Below, piece after piece: positions 18,017 to 34,574 of a stretch of DNA of 64,000 bases. The DNA comes from Muribaculum sp. (GTDB lineage: Bacteria > Bacillota > Clostridia > Lachnospirales > Lachnospiraceae). The notes below the pieces were generated by a model, which was given only the letters and a program-made list of their open reading frames with translations, was not told the DNA's origin and ran no database searches. Where the stretch lies: NCBI GenBank assembly GCA_023663505.1, contig JAMPHH010000007.1, positions 42,955 to 106,954 on the forward strand, written 5' to 3'. The stretch's first letter is position 1, and each line of letters opens with the position of its first letter. The translations under genes were made by a program, and so were the position numbers.

Positions 18017-19519
18017 TTACGAGTTATCCTCCTCCGCCCACGCCAGAGCGCACCTCACGGCACGTTTCCAGCCCTTGAGCAGCCTCCCCCGCCTGTCAGA
18101 ATCCATGGCAGGCTCAAAGGCAGCCCCCAGCTGCCAGTTGGCGCGTATCTCCTCCCTGTCATGCCAATATCCTACCGCCAGTCCCGCAAGGTATGCCGCC
18201 CCCAATGCGGTGGTCTCAATACAGCGCGGTCTCTCTACCGTAGTGTCAACGATATCCGCCTGAAACTGCATGAGAAAATCATTGGCGCTGGCGCCGCCGT
18301 CCACCTTCAGACTCCTCAGCGCCAATCCACTGTCCTGCTCCATGGCGCGAATCACATCCGCTGTCTGATAAGCAACGGACTCCAACACCGCCCGAACAAA
18401 ATGCGCCTTGGTGCAGCCCCTTGTGATTCCCACCACGGTGCCCCGGGCGTATTGGTTCCAATAAGGCGCCCCCATACCCGCAAAGGCAGGCACCACATAC
18501 ACACCCGCGGTATCCTCCACCTGCTCGGCAAGCTCTTGGGATTGCGCCGCATTGCGAACCATATCCATGCTGTCGCGAAGCCACTGAACCCCCGCTCCCG
18601 CCACGAACACGCTGCCCTCCAAGGCATATTGCACACCCGCCCCCTCGGTGGCGGCAATGGTGGTGAGCAGCCCCGACTTGGAATCGATCGCCTGAATCCC
18701 TGTATTCATCAACAGAAAACAGCCTGTACCGTAGGTGTTCTTCACCTCTCCCTGCTCAAAGCAGCACTGACCAAATAACGCCGCCTGCTGATCTCCCGCG
18801 GCTCCGGCAATGGGTATCTCCCCTCCCAAAAATGACACATCTGTCACTCCGCATCTTCCGCTGGAGGGTACCACAGTGGGAAGCATCGCCTCCGGAATCT
18901 GAAAATATTCCAAAATATCCCTATCCCATTTTAATGTATGAATATCAAACAACATGGTGCGGGAAGCGTTGGTGTAATCCGTCACATGCACCCTGCCCTT
19001 GGTGATGTTCCATATCAGCCAAGTGTCCACCGTGCCGAACACAAGCTCGCCTGCCTGCGCCCGCTCCCTCGCCCCCGATACATGGTCGAGAATCCATGCA
19101 ATCTTGGTCGCGCTGAAGTACGCATCAGGAATCAGACCCGTCCGCTCCCTGATCACCCTGTCGAATCCGTCCCCCTGCAGCTTGTCTATCATGTCCGCGG
19201 TGCGTCGGCACTGCCAGACAATCGCATTATATACAGGCTCTCCTGTATGCCTGTCCCACACGATCGTAGTCTCCCTCTGGTTCGTGATGCCGATTCCCTG
19301 TATCTGCGCAGCATCAGCGCCAATCTTCGCCATAGCCTCCGCAGCCACCGCAAGCTGCGACGACCAGATCTCCATCGGGTCATGCTCCACCCAGCCGGGC
19401 TCGGGATAAATCTGTGTAAATTCCTTCTGCGCCATGGAACAGATATTCCCGCCCTTGTCAAAAAGAATACAGCGGGAGCTGGTGGTTCCTTGGTCTAACG
19501 CCATGATATAACTTTTCAT
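18017..19519 (-). CDS. glpK: Glycerol kinase
   Basis: 500 residues. ATP-site motif [15 protein letters not shown] starts the protein. The family signature [23 protein letters not shown] and the second phosphate region [18 protein letters not shown] are clear. It makes glycerol 3-phosphate from glycerol and ATP. The start at [11 protein letters not shown] has an AGAGGT site. No glpF or glpD is adjacent. In Firmicutes this enzyme is often activated by phosphorylation by HPr at a His in the loop; I did not confirm that residue. Confidence 0.96.
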   Translation of the reverse strand: MKSYIMALDQGTTSSRCILFDKGGNICSMAQKEFTQIYPEPGWVEHDPMEIWSSQLAVAAEAMAKIGADAAQIQGIGITNQRETTIVWDRHTGEPVYNAIVWQCRRTADMIDKLQGDGFDRVIRERTGLIPDAYFSATKIAWILDHVSGARERAQAGELVFGTVDTWLIWNITKGRVHVTDYTNASRTMLFDIHTLKWDRDILEYFQIPEAMLPTVVPSSGRCGVTDVSFLGGEIPIAGAAGDQQAALFGQCCFEQGEVKNTYGTGCFLLMNTGIQAIDSKSGLLTTIAATEGAGVQYALEGSVFVAGAGVQWLRDSMDMVRNAAQSQELAEQVEDTAGVYVVPAFAGMGAPYWNQYARGTVVGITRGCTKAHFVRAVLESVAYQTADVIRAMEQDSGLALRSLKVDGGASANDFLMQFQADIVDTTVERPRCIETTALGAAYLAGLAVGYWHDREEIRANWQLGAAFEPAMDSDRRGRLLKGWKRAVRCALAWAEEDNS

Positions 19520-19636
19520 ACACATACCTCTGCACATCACAGGCTTCTGTCTGTGATACTGCCACCCATATACTCACAAAGACCCACACCTCTATCCTAT
19601 GACAAGGAGGCGGGGTCTTCTATGATTTATTATAGA

Positions 19637-20464
19637 TCAACCATTATATGCCGCGCTCAGATCCACATATGCTCCGCCCGGAACCTCAACGGTCTTCTTA
19701 TCCCGCAAAGCAAGCCAGACACTCGCCGCGTTGGGATTGTACACCGCGTCGCAATCCGCCGAGAACTGCAGATTGCCCGCCGCCGTCATGTAATCCACAA
19801 ACTCAATATTGGTGGCGTACCAGATATCGTCCCTGCCGCCCATGTATTCACAGAATTCCTCGATCACATTCCAATTGTCATTATTGTCAAACTCATAGCT
19901 ATGCCCCCAGACATACATGAGCTTCAGATATTGAGGCTTCTTAAACTCGGCAAATTCCTTCGCCAGAGTCATAAGGCGGGGGTCATTGTGATGACAGGTC
20001 GCCTTCCACTCCATATAGTCCGTAGGCAGCTCAAACCCGCCTGTCGTCTCAACCACGCGCGCATACGCAACCCCGAGCTGACGGAACAACTGCTTGATCT
20101 CCTCGCTGTACGAGCCGTTGGGATAAGCGTGCCCCCTCACGATCACACCAAGAGTCTTCTCCAAGCCCTTGCGGTCCTCCAACAGCTCCTCCGCCACATT
20201 GCTCAGCGGACAACGCCCGATTGTGGGGTGCGTCATAGTGTGCGTCGCTATCTCGTGCCCCTTGTAGAGTTCCTTGATCCGCTCCTTCGGAAAGCGTGGC
20301 GGCTTCTTGTCAAGCCCCATCAGTCCATAATTCAAATTAAAGGTTCCCTTGATGCCATTCTTGTTAAAAATCGACAACAACCTCTCGTCCTGCAGCTTGC
20401 CGTCATCATAACTCATGGTCAGCGCTTTCGCCTTCCCCTCTGGAAAACAAACATATACCTTCAT
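19637..20464 (-). CDS. Polysaccharide deacetylase family protein (NodB fold)
   Basis: 275 residues with the NodB metal and catalytic motifs: LTMSYDDGKLQD (Asp-Asp), IATHTMTHPTIGRC (two His ligands) and VIVRGHAYPNGSYSEE. It has no signal peptide or membrane anchor, which points to a cytoplasmic or small-substrate amidase rather than a wall-anchored enzyme. AAAAGGAG precedes the ATG, and a promoter is visible upstream (20527-20554). Substrate unknown. Confidence 0.88.
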   Translation of the reverse strand: MKVYVCFPEGKAKALTMSYDDGKLQDERLLSIFNKNGIKGTFNLNYGLMGLDKKPPRFPKERIKELYKGHEIATHTMTHPTIGRCPLSNVAEELLEDRKGLEKTLGVIVRGHAYPNGSYSEEIKQLFRQLGVAYARVVETTGGFELPTDYMEWKATCHHNDPRLMTLAKEFAEFKKPQYLKLMYVWGHSYEFDNNDNWNVIEEFCEYMGGRDDIWYATNIEFVDYMTAAGNLQFSADCDAVYNPNAASVWLALRDKKTVEVPGGAYVDLSAAYNG

Positions 20465-20526
20465 CTTATCTCCTTTTCAGATATTATTGTCCGACCGAAT
20501 ATCCGGTTATCCCTGTTTCTTTTATA

Positions 20527-20554
20527 AGTATAACATTTTCTTCGGTTTTCGCAA
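20527..20554 (-). promoter_or_regulatory. Promoter of deacetylase gene
   Basis: On the minus strand TTGCGA (20549-20554), a 16-bp spacer and TATACT (20527-20532). The rest of the 20465-20786 gap is AT-rich and holds only the terminator at 20709-20734. Confidence 0.6.
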
Positions 20555-20708
20555 TAGTTTTTCATGTGGAACAAAAATATACTTGTTTCGATTTTTCTGT
20601 CACTTTTTTACTTCCGCATTGATAGCAGTATCACAAAAAAATCATGAGCGAACAAAACAATTTGCTATATAGGTCTTGTAATATTTTAAATATTGCAAAA
20701 TCCTAAAA

Positions 20709-20734
20709 GGGCTTCCCGATTTCTCGGAAAGCCC
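20709..20734 (-). terminator. Hairpin terminator after hypothetical gene at 20787
   Basis: An 11-bp stem with one mismatch, loop TTTC, GC-rich. The minus-strand 3' side reads CCCTTTTAGGATTTT, a modest U-run. It fits a terminator for the gene ending at 20787. Confidence 0.65.
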
Positions 20735-20786
20735 CCATATAAGAATTTTGGAGATATTTTTCGTAATGCGCATCTATGCAGTTATC

Positions 20787-21356
20787 TCACTTCTGAATCG
20801 GGACAACCTCCAAGGTCTCCAAATCAGGAAAATATTCATACCAGTCTATGTTCTCAGCTTCTGTGACGTCTGCCATTTCCCGCTCGACCTGTAAATATTT
20901 AATGCCCTGTATACCACTGTATGTGTCTGCTTGGTTATATATACTTCCTTCATATGGTTTACAGCCTAAAACAACCAATCTCTGCAACCCCTCAAGGTCG
21001 GCGTACTCACTCCCTTCCGAATAATTGTAAAACTCCGCCACCATTGCATAAGCACCCGAACAAAATTCATACCAACAGGCTATACGGATTTTCTCATCAA
21101 TGCCTTCCTGTTCTATAATTTCCTGTGCGGCTGCATGGATTCTCTCTATTATTTGATCATTCTCCCACTCAAAATAATACTTGTAATAAACGGAATTATC
21201 TTCCCTGACTTCCCTTCCATAATATTCAACCCGCTTCCCCAGCTCCTTATAGATAGCGCGAGATATCTCATCGTCCACCCTATGATTCCTCGTGCTGACA
21301 TATACCCACAGCAGCCCTCCTATCAGGCATATCACAAGTATATAAACCTTTTTCAT
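20787..21356 (-). CDS. Hypothetical protein with N-terminal membrane anchor
   Basis: 189 residues, no family recognised. A hydrophobic segment (residues 3-21, VYILVICLIGGLLWVYVST) looks like an uncleaved signal anchor. The remainder is acidic and Tyr-rich, with ACWYEFCSGAYAMVAEF and C-terminal YFPDLETLEVV. The start at MKKVYILVIC has GGAGG upstream; the longer frame has no ribosome site. Probably extracytoplasmic. It is a monocistronic unit with its own terminator. Confidence 0.7.
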   Translation of the reverse strand: MKKVYILVICLIGGLLWVYVSTRNHRVDDEISRAIYKELGKRVEYYGREVREDNSVYYKYYFEWENDQIIERIHAAAQEIIEQEGIDEKIRIACWYEFCSGAYAMVAEFYNYSEGSEYADLEGLQRLVVLGCKPYEGSIYNQADTYSGIQGIKYLQVEREMADVTEAENIDWYEYFPDLETLEVVPIQK

Positions 21357-21525
21357 GCCCCGCCCCTCCAATGCTGATTTATTAACAATTACATAAAGCC
21401 CAATTTGTTGAATAATCCAACATAAGTATTCTATCACAAACTCACTCGCGATTCCATGAAATTTTGCTTACTATATTCTACCTCGCAGAATCTCAACAAT
21501 TAGCAAAACAACGAGCGCGTTACTG

Positions 21526-21554
21526 TTGCATATTCCCCACAATTTTAGTACAAT
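21526..21554 (+). promoter_or_regulatory. Promoter of hflKC
   Basis: TTGCAT (21526-21531), 17-bp spacer, TACAAT (21549-21554), about 65 bp before the hflK ATG. Confidence 0.7.
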
Positions 21555-21619
21555 AGATTTTATTCCCGAAAAGGAAGACATACTAACGATATCTGTCATT
21601 ACAGAAAGGAGCATCCATT

Positions 21620-22660
21620 ATGAAAAATGACTCTGCGCGAAACCGCGCCCAAGGGTTTGAGACCATGGGACCGGATAACTCACGGGAAGGAACGGGACAC
21701 TACAACGGCAAAATCATAGGCATCGTATTCGCCGTCATGATATTGGCTTTTCTGGCGTTCAACTCCACCTATCAGATCGGAGAACAGGAGCAGGCTGTGT
21801 TGGTCACTCTGGGACAGGCTAAGGCGGTCACGACCCCCGGTCTGCATTTTAAGATTCCGTTTATCCAACAGGTGAGAAAGGTGAACACCACCATTCAGGG
21901 CTTTGCCATCGGCTATGACGTGGAAACCAATGCAAGCACGGACGAATCGCTGATGATCACCTCTGATTACAATTTTGTAGACGTGGACTTTTTTGTGGAA
22001 TATCGCTGCAGCGACCCCGTGAAGGCGGTATATGCATCTAAGAATCCGGTGGAGATTCTTCGCAATATCAGCCAGAGCTGCATTCGCTCCGTGATCAGCA
22101 GCTATACCGTGGACGATGTGCTGACCACGGGCAAGAACGAGATACAGGCAAAGATCAGGGAATTGATCATGGAACGACTGGACACTCAGGATATCGGAGT
22201 TCAACTGGTCAACATCACCATTCAAGACTCCGAGCCTCCCACCGTGGAGGTAATGGAAGCGTTCAAAGCTGTGGAGACTGCCAAGCAAAGCAAGGAGACC
22301 GCCCTGAACAATGCCAACAAGTATCGCAACGAGCAGCTTCCTCTGGCTCAGGCTCAGGCGGACAATATCACCCAGAACGCGGAGGCGCAGAAGACCGCCC
22401 GCATCAATGAGGCAAACGGTCAGGTAGCGCGTTTTAACGCGATGTATGAGGAATATGTCAAAAACCCCAATATCACCAGACAGCGTATGTTCTATGAAGC
22501 CATGGAGGAGGTTCTGCCGGATTTGAAGGTGATCATTGAGAGCCCGAGCGGAGATATGCAGATGTTCTATCCCGTGGAATCCTTCAGCGCCTTCTCCGAC
22601 AGCGCGAATAATTCCAACAATTCCGATAATGCGGATAGCGCCGCTTCGCAGAACGATTAA
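21620..22660 (+). CDS. hflK: SPFH-domain protein HflK
   Basis: 346 residues. A short charged cytoplasmic N-terminus is followed by one membrane segment (about 32-50, IVFAVMILAFLAFNS). The SPFH domain follows (NSTYQIGEQEQAVLVTLGQ), then a long Ala/Glu/Gln-rich coiled coil and a Ser/Asn-rich tail. HflK and HflC form a large membrane cage around FtsH and modulate its proteolysis. AGAAAGGAG precedes the ATG. The hflC gene follows 13 bp later, and ftsH is at 52930-55155 in the same window. Confidence 0.92.
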   Translation: MKNDSARNRAQGFETMGPDNSREGTGHYNGKIIGIVFAVMILAFLAFNSTYQIGEQEQAVLVTLGQAKAVTTPGLHFKIPFIQQVRKVNTTIQGFAIGYDVETNASTDESLMITSDYNFVDVDFFVEYRCSDPVKAVYASKNPVEILRNISQSCIRSVISSYTVDDVLTTGKNEIQAKIRELIMERLDTQDIGVQLVNITIQDSEPPTVEVMEAFKAVETAKQSKETALNNANKYRNEQLPLAQAQADNITQNAEAQKTARINEANGQVARFNAMYEEYVKNPNITRQRMFYEAMEEVLPDLKVIIESPSGDMQMFYPVESFSAFSDSANNSNNSDNADSAASQND

Positions 22661-22673
22661 GGAGGGATATGTG

Positions 22674-23543
22674 ATGAAAATCATCAAGAAAATAGGACTT
22701 GTTCTCCTTCTGCTCATACTACTGACGGTAGGGGCAGGAAGCATTGTGATAACCAATGAAAATGAATACAGCCTGATCCGCCAGTTCGGTAAGGTAGACC
22801 ATGTGGTGAGCACCGCGGGCGTAAGCTTTAAGCTTCCCTTTATCCAGAGCGTGGACAAGCTCCCCAAATACACACTCCTGTATGACCTGTCCCCGTCGGA
22901 CGTCATCACCAGTGACAAGAAGACCATGATCTGTGACAGCTATATCCTCTGGCAGATCACCGATCCTTTAAAATTCACGCAAACGCTGAATTCCTCCATC
23001 ACCAATGCGGAGGCAAGATTGAACACGATAGTATACAACTCCACCAAGAACGTGATCAGCGCGACCACACAAAACGACGTGATCTCCGGCAGGGACGGCG
23101 CACTGTCCGCAGCCATCATCGCCAATATCGGCAACACACTGGATCAATACGGCATCAAGCTTCTCGCCTTCGAGACTAAGCAGCTTGACCTGCCCAGCGA
23201 CAACAAGGACGCAGTGTATAAGCGCATGATCTCCGAGCGCGACAACATTGCGGCGACCTACATTGCGGAGGGCTCCTCCGAGGCACAGATGATCCGCAAC
23301 ACCACCGACAAGGAGGTCACGGTCATGCTTTCCGAGGCGGAGAAAAACGCGGCAATCCTGATTTCCGAGGGCGAGGCGGAATATATGCGCATTCTCTCCG
23401 ACGCATACGCGGACGAATCGAGGCAGGACTTCTACTCCTTCGTGAGAAGTCTGGACGCCCTGAAGGTCACGATGACGGGAGACAATAAGACCATCGTCCT
23501 CTCACCCGACTCCCCCATTGCACAGATTTTCTACGGGAGGTAA
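22674..23543 (+). CDS. hflC: SPFH-domain protein HflC
   Basis: 289 residues. The membrane anchor is residues 6-25 (KIGLVLLLLILLTVGAGSI). The SPFH domain follows with NENEYSLIRQFGKVDHVV, then ETKQLDLPSDNKDAVYKRM, the typical HflC linker, and a coiled coil rich in Ala/Glu. The ATG at 22674 has AGGAGG eight bases upstream. A GTG directly before it is an alternative. It partners with HflK as regulator of FtsH. No family-unlike features. Confidence 0.93.
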   Translation: MKIIKKIGLVLLLLILLTVGAGSIVITNENEYSLIRQFGKVDHVVSTAGVSFKLPFIQSVDKLPKYTLLYDLSPSDVITSDKKTMICDSYILWQITDPLKFTQTLNSSITNAEARLNTIVYNSTKNVISATTQNDVISGRDGALSAAIIANIGNTLDQYGIKLLAFETKQLDLPSDNKDAVYKRMISERDNIAATYIAEGSSEAQMIRNTTDKEVTVMLSEAEKNAAILISEGEAEYMRILSDAYADESRQDFYSFVRSLDALKVTMTGDNKTIVLSPDSPIAQIFYGR

Positions 23544-23553
23544 GTCTATTGCG

Positions 23554-23640
23554 GGCGCCGTATGGCTGAGCTGTTACAAGCCGACAACATTGACTTAGCT
23601 CGTTGCCTGCGGGAACAAATGCTAGTGCAAGCATTGGGAA
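23554..23640. repeat. Intergenic mosaic of two dispersed repeats
   Basis: GGCGCCGTATGGCTGAGC plus GTTAC at 23554-23577 matches the segment at 17998-18020 (family B). CATTGACTTAGCTCGTTGC onward at 23588-23619 matches 45636-45667 in 27 of 32 positions (family A). It fills the gap between the convergent hflC and the gene at 23660. Confidence 0.65.
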
Positions 23641-23659
23641 AAATGATGATAGGTGCAGA

Positions 23660-24034
23660 TTATGTATAATGCCACGCCTTCTCTTTGTCTATCTTTGTGA
23701 CAATAGCGTCATATTGCTTATACATTTTCTGCACTTCATTTTCCAAAATATAATAATGACGAATATAGGGAATCAGCAGCACAAGAAATACCGCCATGAT
23801 CAGAAGCCAGCCCAAGGCTCCCTCCACCCCGATGCCCATCAGGAAGAAAGCCATACAGATCGCCATCATGGTCAGCACCGCGAAAATCACCGTCACAATC
23901 AAATGAATCAATCTCTCGTGCTGAAAAAAGGAAACCTGAATCAAGTGCTGCTCCTTCACCCTCTCCCAGTCCGCGTCCTCCCGCTTTAACAGCTCGTCCA
24001 TGTATTGACGGTAAGTCAAAATCCGTTTTTCCAT
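23660..24034 (-). CDS. Small two-segment membrane protein
   Basis: 124 residues, not recognised. A charged N-terminus (residues 1-40) precedes two membrane helices (about 43-68 and 75-93), then a charged C-terminal helix. Both termini are probably cytoplasmic. The 29 bases up to and including the ATG are nearly identical (27/29) to those before the gene at 61085-61300, which implies a duplicated leader. The phosphoesterase gene lies 26 bp upstream and is probably co-transcribed. Confidence 0.72.
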   Translation of the reverse strand: MEKRILTYRQYMDELLKREDADWERVKEQHLIQVSFFQHERLIHLIVTVIFAVLTMMAICMAFFLMGIGVEGALGWLLIMAVFLVLLIPYIRHYYILENEVQKMYKQYDAIVTKIDKEKAWHYT

Positions 24035-24060
24035 AATAATAACCCTGCCTTTCCGTAGCC

Positions 24061-24624
24061 TTATTCCCCTGCTTCACAAGGAATCTGCTCCTTAGCGGAC
24101 ATGGCGTCTGCCCAACCGATCAGCTCCCTCAAGGTCACGGGACGGTAGCCATGAAGCATACACCCCGCATTATATGCCCCCTGTCTGGTTCTCATAAATT
24201 TCCATGTCTCGTCCTTTCTGTTGTGGATATGTCCGTAAATATGCAGCGTTCCCCTGTAGAATCCGTTCCACTCCGCCAGCGGGAAATGACAGACACAGAC
24301 CTGATACCCTTCGTCAGACACATGCATCATCTTATCCACGGCTTCAAAATATCCCATGACCTTCTCGTCCTTCAAAAGCTTCGCGTCATGATTGCCGACG
24401 ATCAAATACTTCCGACCCCGCAGCCTCGACAGATACCATTCCGCCGGACGCTCATTATGGTAGACAAAATCCCCCACAATGTACACCTCGTCCTCCTCCC
24501 TCACTGTCTCATTCCAATAGTATATCATCTCCCTGTCCATCTCGTCCACATCTGAAAACGGTCTATTATCAAATTTCAGCACATTACTATGCCCAAAATG
24601 CGTATCTGCAATATAATACTTCAT
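24061..24624 (-). CDS. Calcineurin-like metallophosphoesterase
   Basis: 187 residues. Metal-site motifs are IADTHFGH (Asp, His), YIVGDFVYH (Asp), LIVGNHDAKL (Asn-His) and VCHFPLAEW, plus IYGHIHNRKD (His-x-His), the full metallophosphoesterase set. AAGGAG precedes two adjacent ATGs; the second is used here. It is about half identical by eye to the divergent gene at 24784, so the two are paralogues placed head to head. Predicted as an intracellular phosphodiesterase or nucleotide phosphatase; substrate unknown. Confidence 0.88.
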   Translation of the reverse strand: MKYYIADTHFGHSNVLKFDNRPFSDVDEMDREMIYYWNETVREEDEVYIVGDFVYHNERPAEWYLSRLRGRKYLIVGNHDAKLLKDEKVMGYFEAVDKMMHVSDEGYQVCVCHFPLAEWNGFYRGTLHIYGHIHNRKDETWKFMRTRQGAYNAGCMLHGYRPVTLRELIGWADAMSAKEQIPCEAGE

Positions 24625-24783
24625 CATGTCTCCTTTCCCATTACAAGTCAGCGACACATAAGCGTCCGACATTTAATATGTACAAAAAAGCTTTATATGG
24701 TATAATAAGTCCATATTCAGGGCATAAAACGACCAAATGACCATAAATAACCTTATCATTTCATTAAAAGGAGGCAGCACACC

Positions 24784-25359
24784 TTGAACTATTACATAAG
24801 TGATCTCCATTTATTTCATGAATCTATCATCAAATACGACAACCGCCCCTTTGAGTCATTAGATGAAATGCATCGCACAATCCTTACCAATTGGAACAGC
24901 GTTGTCACCAACGGGGATATCGTCTATATCCTCGGGGATATCAGCCTTCGGGGAAAAAACGAGGAGCTGATAGCCCTTGTTGCGCAGCTCAAGGGAAGAA
25001 AGGTACTCATAAAGGGGAATCATGACGATATCTCGGATTATCGCTATAAACAATTGTTCGCGGAGATCTGCAATTATAAGGAAATCCAAGACCGCGCAGG
25101 CAACGACGCTTACAAGCTCGTACTGTGCCATTACCCTATTTTCAGATGGAATCAAATGGAACGTGGCACAATCCTCCTGTACGGTCATACCCATGACGGC
25201 ATCGAGGACACACTATTCCAGCGCACAATCCACAACACAGAGGATAACGCCTGCAGCCGACATATCAAGGGTCAGGAAGCGAGAGCCTACAATGTTGGCT
25301 GCATGAAACCATACATGAACTATACGCCGCGGTGCCTAAAGGATATTATCGACGGATAA
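24784..25359 (+). CDS. Calcineurin-like metallophosphoesterase (paralogue)
   Basis: 191 residues with ISDLHLFHES, YILGDISLRG, LIKGNHDDIS, LCHYPIFRWNQ and LYGHTHDG, the complete dinuclear metal site. The start is a TTG: AAGGAGG lies nine bases upstream and the protein begins exactly at MNYYISDLH, aligning with the N-terminus of the paralogue at 24061-24624. Its stop lies one base from the stop of the convergent membrane protein gene. Substrate unknown. Confidence 0.88.
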   Translation: MNYYISDLHLFHESIIKYDNRPFESLDEMHRTILTNWNSVVTNGDIVYILGDISLRGKNEELIALVAQLKGRKVLIKGNHDDISDYRYKQLFAEICNYKEIQDRAGNDAYKLVLCHYPIFRWNQMERGTILLYGHTHDGIEDTLFQRTIHNTEDNACSRHIKGQEARAYNVGCMKPYMNYTPRCLKDIIDG

Positions 25360-25360
25360 T

Positions 25361-26998
25361 TCACCTTCCCTCCGACATTTCAGGCAGCGTCTCCCGCACA
25401 AGCGACACTCCAATCCCCAACAGGACAAATATGGGACCTGTTGCGCAAACCTGCTGATAGCAGAAAAAGTTATGCCCCATATATGCCAAGAGGCAAAGTC
25501 CGATTCCCGCGACAAGCGTCTGCCTGATACGCCCTGTCCCCTCAGCGTCCATCGGGCTTTCCCCGTCGTCCTCCGATTGCCCCTCGCCATAGAACAGGCA
25601 GCCCGCCGCCCCGCTTGCAAAAATCCCCAGATAAGCAAGCCCGCCCACGATTCCCTGACAGAAAATCATGTTCAGCCATTCATTATGGGCATTAGTCAAT
25701 CGGACATTGCCCCAAACCATACGAAACGCCTCGGCATACTCAGGAATCCCGTAAGCATGATACCCAAAGGAATCCGCCCCCACACCGAACAGCTTTCTCG
25801 AAAGCGGCAGCCCTCCGAACATCTGACAGGTCATCCGCCAAGTCCAGCCTCTCATGTCTCCCCAAGTCTCATCAAAGCACAAATACTTATTATGTATGCT
25901 AAAGCCAAACCACCGCTCCAACAATCCCGCAGTGTTCAATGCAATCAGCAAGACCACCAACACCCCTGCAATAGCTGTCGCCGCAAGGCATCTCCTCCGA
26001 ATCCGCCGTATGCGACTCGCGGACAGGGCTGTCTTAGCCTGCGAGTCCGCCCGCCGTCCTGCCATTCGCCTAGGAAAATATATCGCCCAAGTCAGCATTG
26101 CCAGACACATCACAAACCCTGCCAGCATCAATTGCCATTTATACATCTCACAGGTCAGCCCTCTCGCATCGCGCACTTGCTCCCCGCAGAGCGCCCTCAG
26201 CCCGCACATAAACAACGCCTGCCCAAACCAGATACAGAGCAGCCAAAGAAAAGAACGCACCCGCTCAAGGTTCCCGATGCTCATAATACCCAAGGCAAAA
26301 AACACCACCCCGACTCCCACATAGACGCTGTCACTATATGTCGCCACCAGTCCCGCAAAAGCCAGAGCGGAATAGCTTCCCCAGAGAAGCCTTTGCCGCC
26401 TGCCCTGTGCCTGCCAGAACAGATATATCCCTATGGGACAAACGGCACAGACATATCCCGACATCCATGTGCGGTTGCCCACGGTGGAGAGATAATCCGA
26501 CAATAGAATATCCGCCAAGCCCTCATACATATGCAGCACGTCAAAGCCCAACCGCTGCAATATACCAAGCAAGAAGCAAACCCCTGACCCCAGTGCGTTA
26601 CACCACACAAAGATCCGAACGGGAATCCTGCTTCGGGAGACTACGAAATATGTCGCCAAGAACATCAACTGGGCCGCCGCCCCCATATACCATTCTTCTT
26701 CCCCCTTCAACACGGCAGCCCTGTCCTCCGCCGCCAAAAAGGTGAGAATCACACAGATTCCATAAATGATCGTACACCAATCGCAAACACTCGGATTGCG
26801 GGTATCCCACTCCCCGCGCACTCCCCGCACCATCTCGATCACCAGCATCACCGCCAGATATACCACCGTGGTACAGAAATAGAATTTCATTTTACAGTCC
26901 CCCATCTCCCAGTAATGATCCTCCACATACAGAGGAAACACAAGGAAGATCAGGAAAAAATATATGCCCGTGACAACCGAGCGCACTCTATTTATCAA
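25361..26998 (-). CDS. O-antigen ligase / polymerase-like membrane protein
   Basis: 545 residues with about eleven hydrophobic segments. The large loop contains FGVGADSFGYHAYGIPEYAE and ends with LTNAHNEWLNMIFCQG, the hallmark of the Wzy/WaaL O-antigen ligase superfamily. In a Gram-positive such proteins polymerise or attach surface polysaccharide or glycosylate proteins. The start is probably the TTG at 26998, with AGGAG upstream, though a GTG four codons later is possible. No glycosyltransferases are adjacent, so the polymer is unknown. Confidence 0.8.
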   Translation of the reverse strand: MINRVRSVVTGIYFFLIFLVFPLYVEDHYWEMGDCKMKFYFCTTVVYLAVMLVIEMVRGVRGEWDTRNPSVCDWCTIIYGICVILTFLAAEDRAAVLKGEEEWYMGAAAQLMFLATYFVVSRSRIPVRIFVWCNALGSGVCFLLGILQRLGFDVLHMYEGLADILLSDYLSTVGNRTWMSGYVCAVCPIGIYLFWQAQGRRQRLLWGSYSALAFAGLVATYSDSVYVGVGVVFFALGIMSIGNLERVRSFLWLLCIWFGQALFMCGLRALCGEQVRDARGLTCEMYKWQLMLAGFVMCLAMLTWAIYFPRRMAGRRADSQAKTALSASRIRRIRRRCLAATAIAGVLVVLLIALNTAGLLERWFGFSIHNKYLCFDETWGDMRGWTWRMTCQMFGGLPLSRKLFGVGADSFGYHAYGIPEYAEAFRMVWGNVRLTNAHNEWLNMIFCQGIVGGLAYLGIFASGAAGCLFYGEGQSEDDGESPMDAEGTGRIRQTLVAGIGLCLLAYMGHNFFCYQQVCATGPIFVLLGIGVSLVRETLPEMSEGR

Positions 26999-27194
26999 TG
27001 TTAGCTTGCTCCTATCCTAACCATACAACGCTAAAATACAACTCCGGCTCTTACGATTACGGTTCAATTATGGCAATGATGGCCATTCGGCCGTTTCCTG
27101 CCATGAATAAGGTTATTATACCATAAATCAACATATATGCCATAGTAAATAGCATTTACGGCAAAAAATCACAAAAAACGCATTCCACAACAAA

Positions 27195-27228
27195 GCTGTG
27201 GGTATGGTATTTTCACCACACCCACAGC
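27195..27228 (-). terminator. Hairpin downstream of galactanase gene
   Basis: GCTGTGGGTATGG pairs with CCACACCCACAGC (one G-T wobble). On the minus strand U-rich sequence begins about 20 bases later, so termination is plausible but not textbook. Confidence 0.55.
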
Positions 27229-27288
27229 CATGCATAGCCCTTTGTTCTATTTCTGATTTCGTTTCCAACTGATGCGCGGAAGGTCTCT

Positions 27289-34197
<6,909 letters not shown>

Positions 34198-34229
34198 TCA
34201 TCGCAGACGCCTCATTATGCTACAAGCAA

Positions 34230-34258
34230 TTGCGCAAATGTTGCGCAATCGGTTGCGC
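34230..34258. promoter_or_regulatory. Three TTGCGCAA half-operators (LacI-type)
   Basis: TTGCGCAA at 34230-34237 and 34241-34248, and TTGCGC at 34253-34258, start 11 and 12 bp apart. The first two form ATTGCGCAA-ATG-TTGCGCAAT. They lie just downstream of the galactanase -10 box, so a LacI-family sugar repressor could block transcription. The regulator is not in this window. Confidence 0.65.
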
Positions 34259-34270
34259 TCCTACAATTTC

Positions 34271-34299
34271 ATTATATTTCATAGTCGATTTTTCTACAA
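34271..34299 (-). promoter_or_regulatory. Promoter of galactanase gene
   Basis: On the minus strand TTGTAG (34294-34299), 17-bp spacer, TATAAT (34271-34276). The predicted start is close to the TTGCGCAA cluster and about 100 bp before the ATG. The rest of the 34162-34574 gap shows no gene. Confidence 0.78.
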
Positions 34300-34574
34300 G
34301 TTATTTTTCTTCGTTCATTTTACCAATCTTTTGTCTGACAATTTATGAAAAATTGCCAAAAAGAAAATTAATGGCTTGCATTCCTGCCCAGAATATGTTA
34401 CATTGAATTCACTTATCACTTCTATAAATATTAAAATGCGCATACCACTAATTTATCTTTTGTTTGGCATGGCTGCTGTCTGATGCGAAAGCATATCTGA
34501 ACTACATGCTTATCTTGGCTTTTCGTCGTTTTATTTACCCGTTTTTACCCAAAAAATAATAAGGAGGATTGCCT

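Noticed and set aside
19553..20527. 324-residue reading frame on the plus strand
   Set aside because: Antisense to the polysaccharide deacetylase with its full NodB motifs; no start signal.
21680..22927. 415-residue reading frame on the minus strand
   Set aside because: Lies antisense to hflK/hflC, has no ribosome site and a composition expected of a shadow frame.
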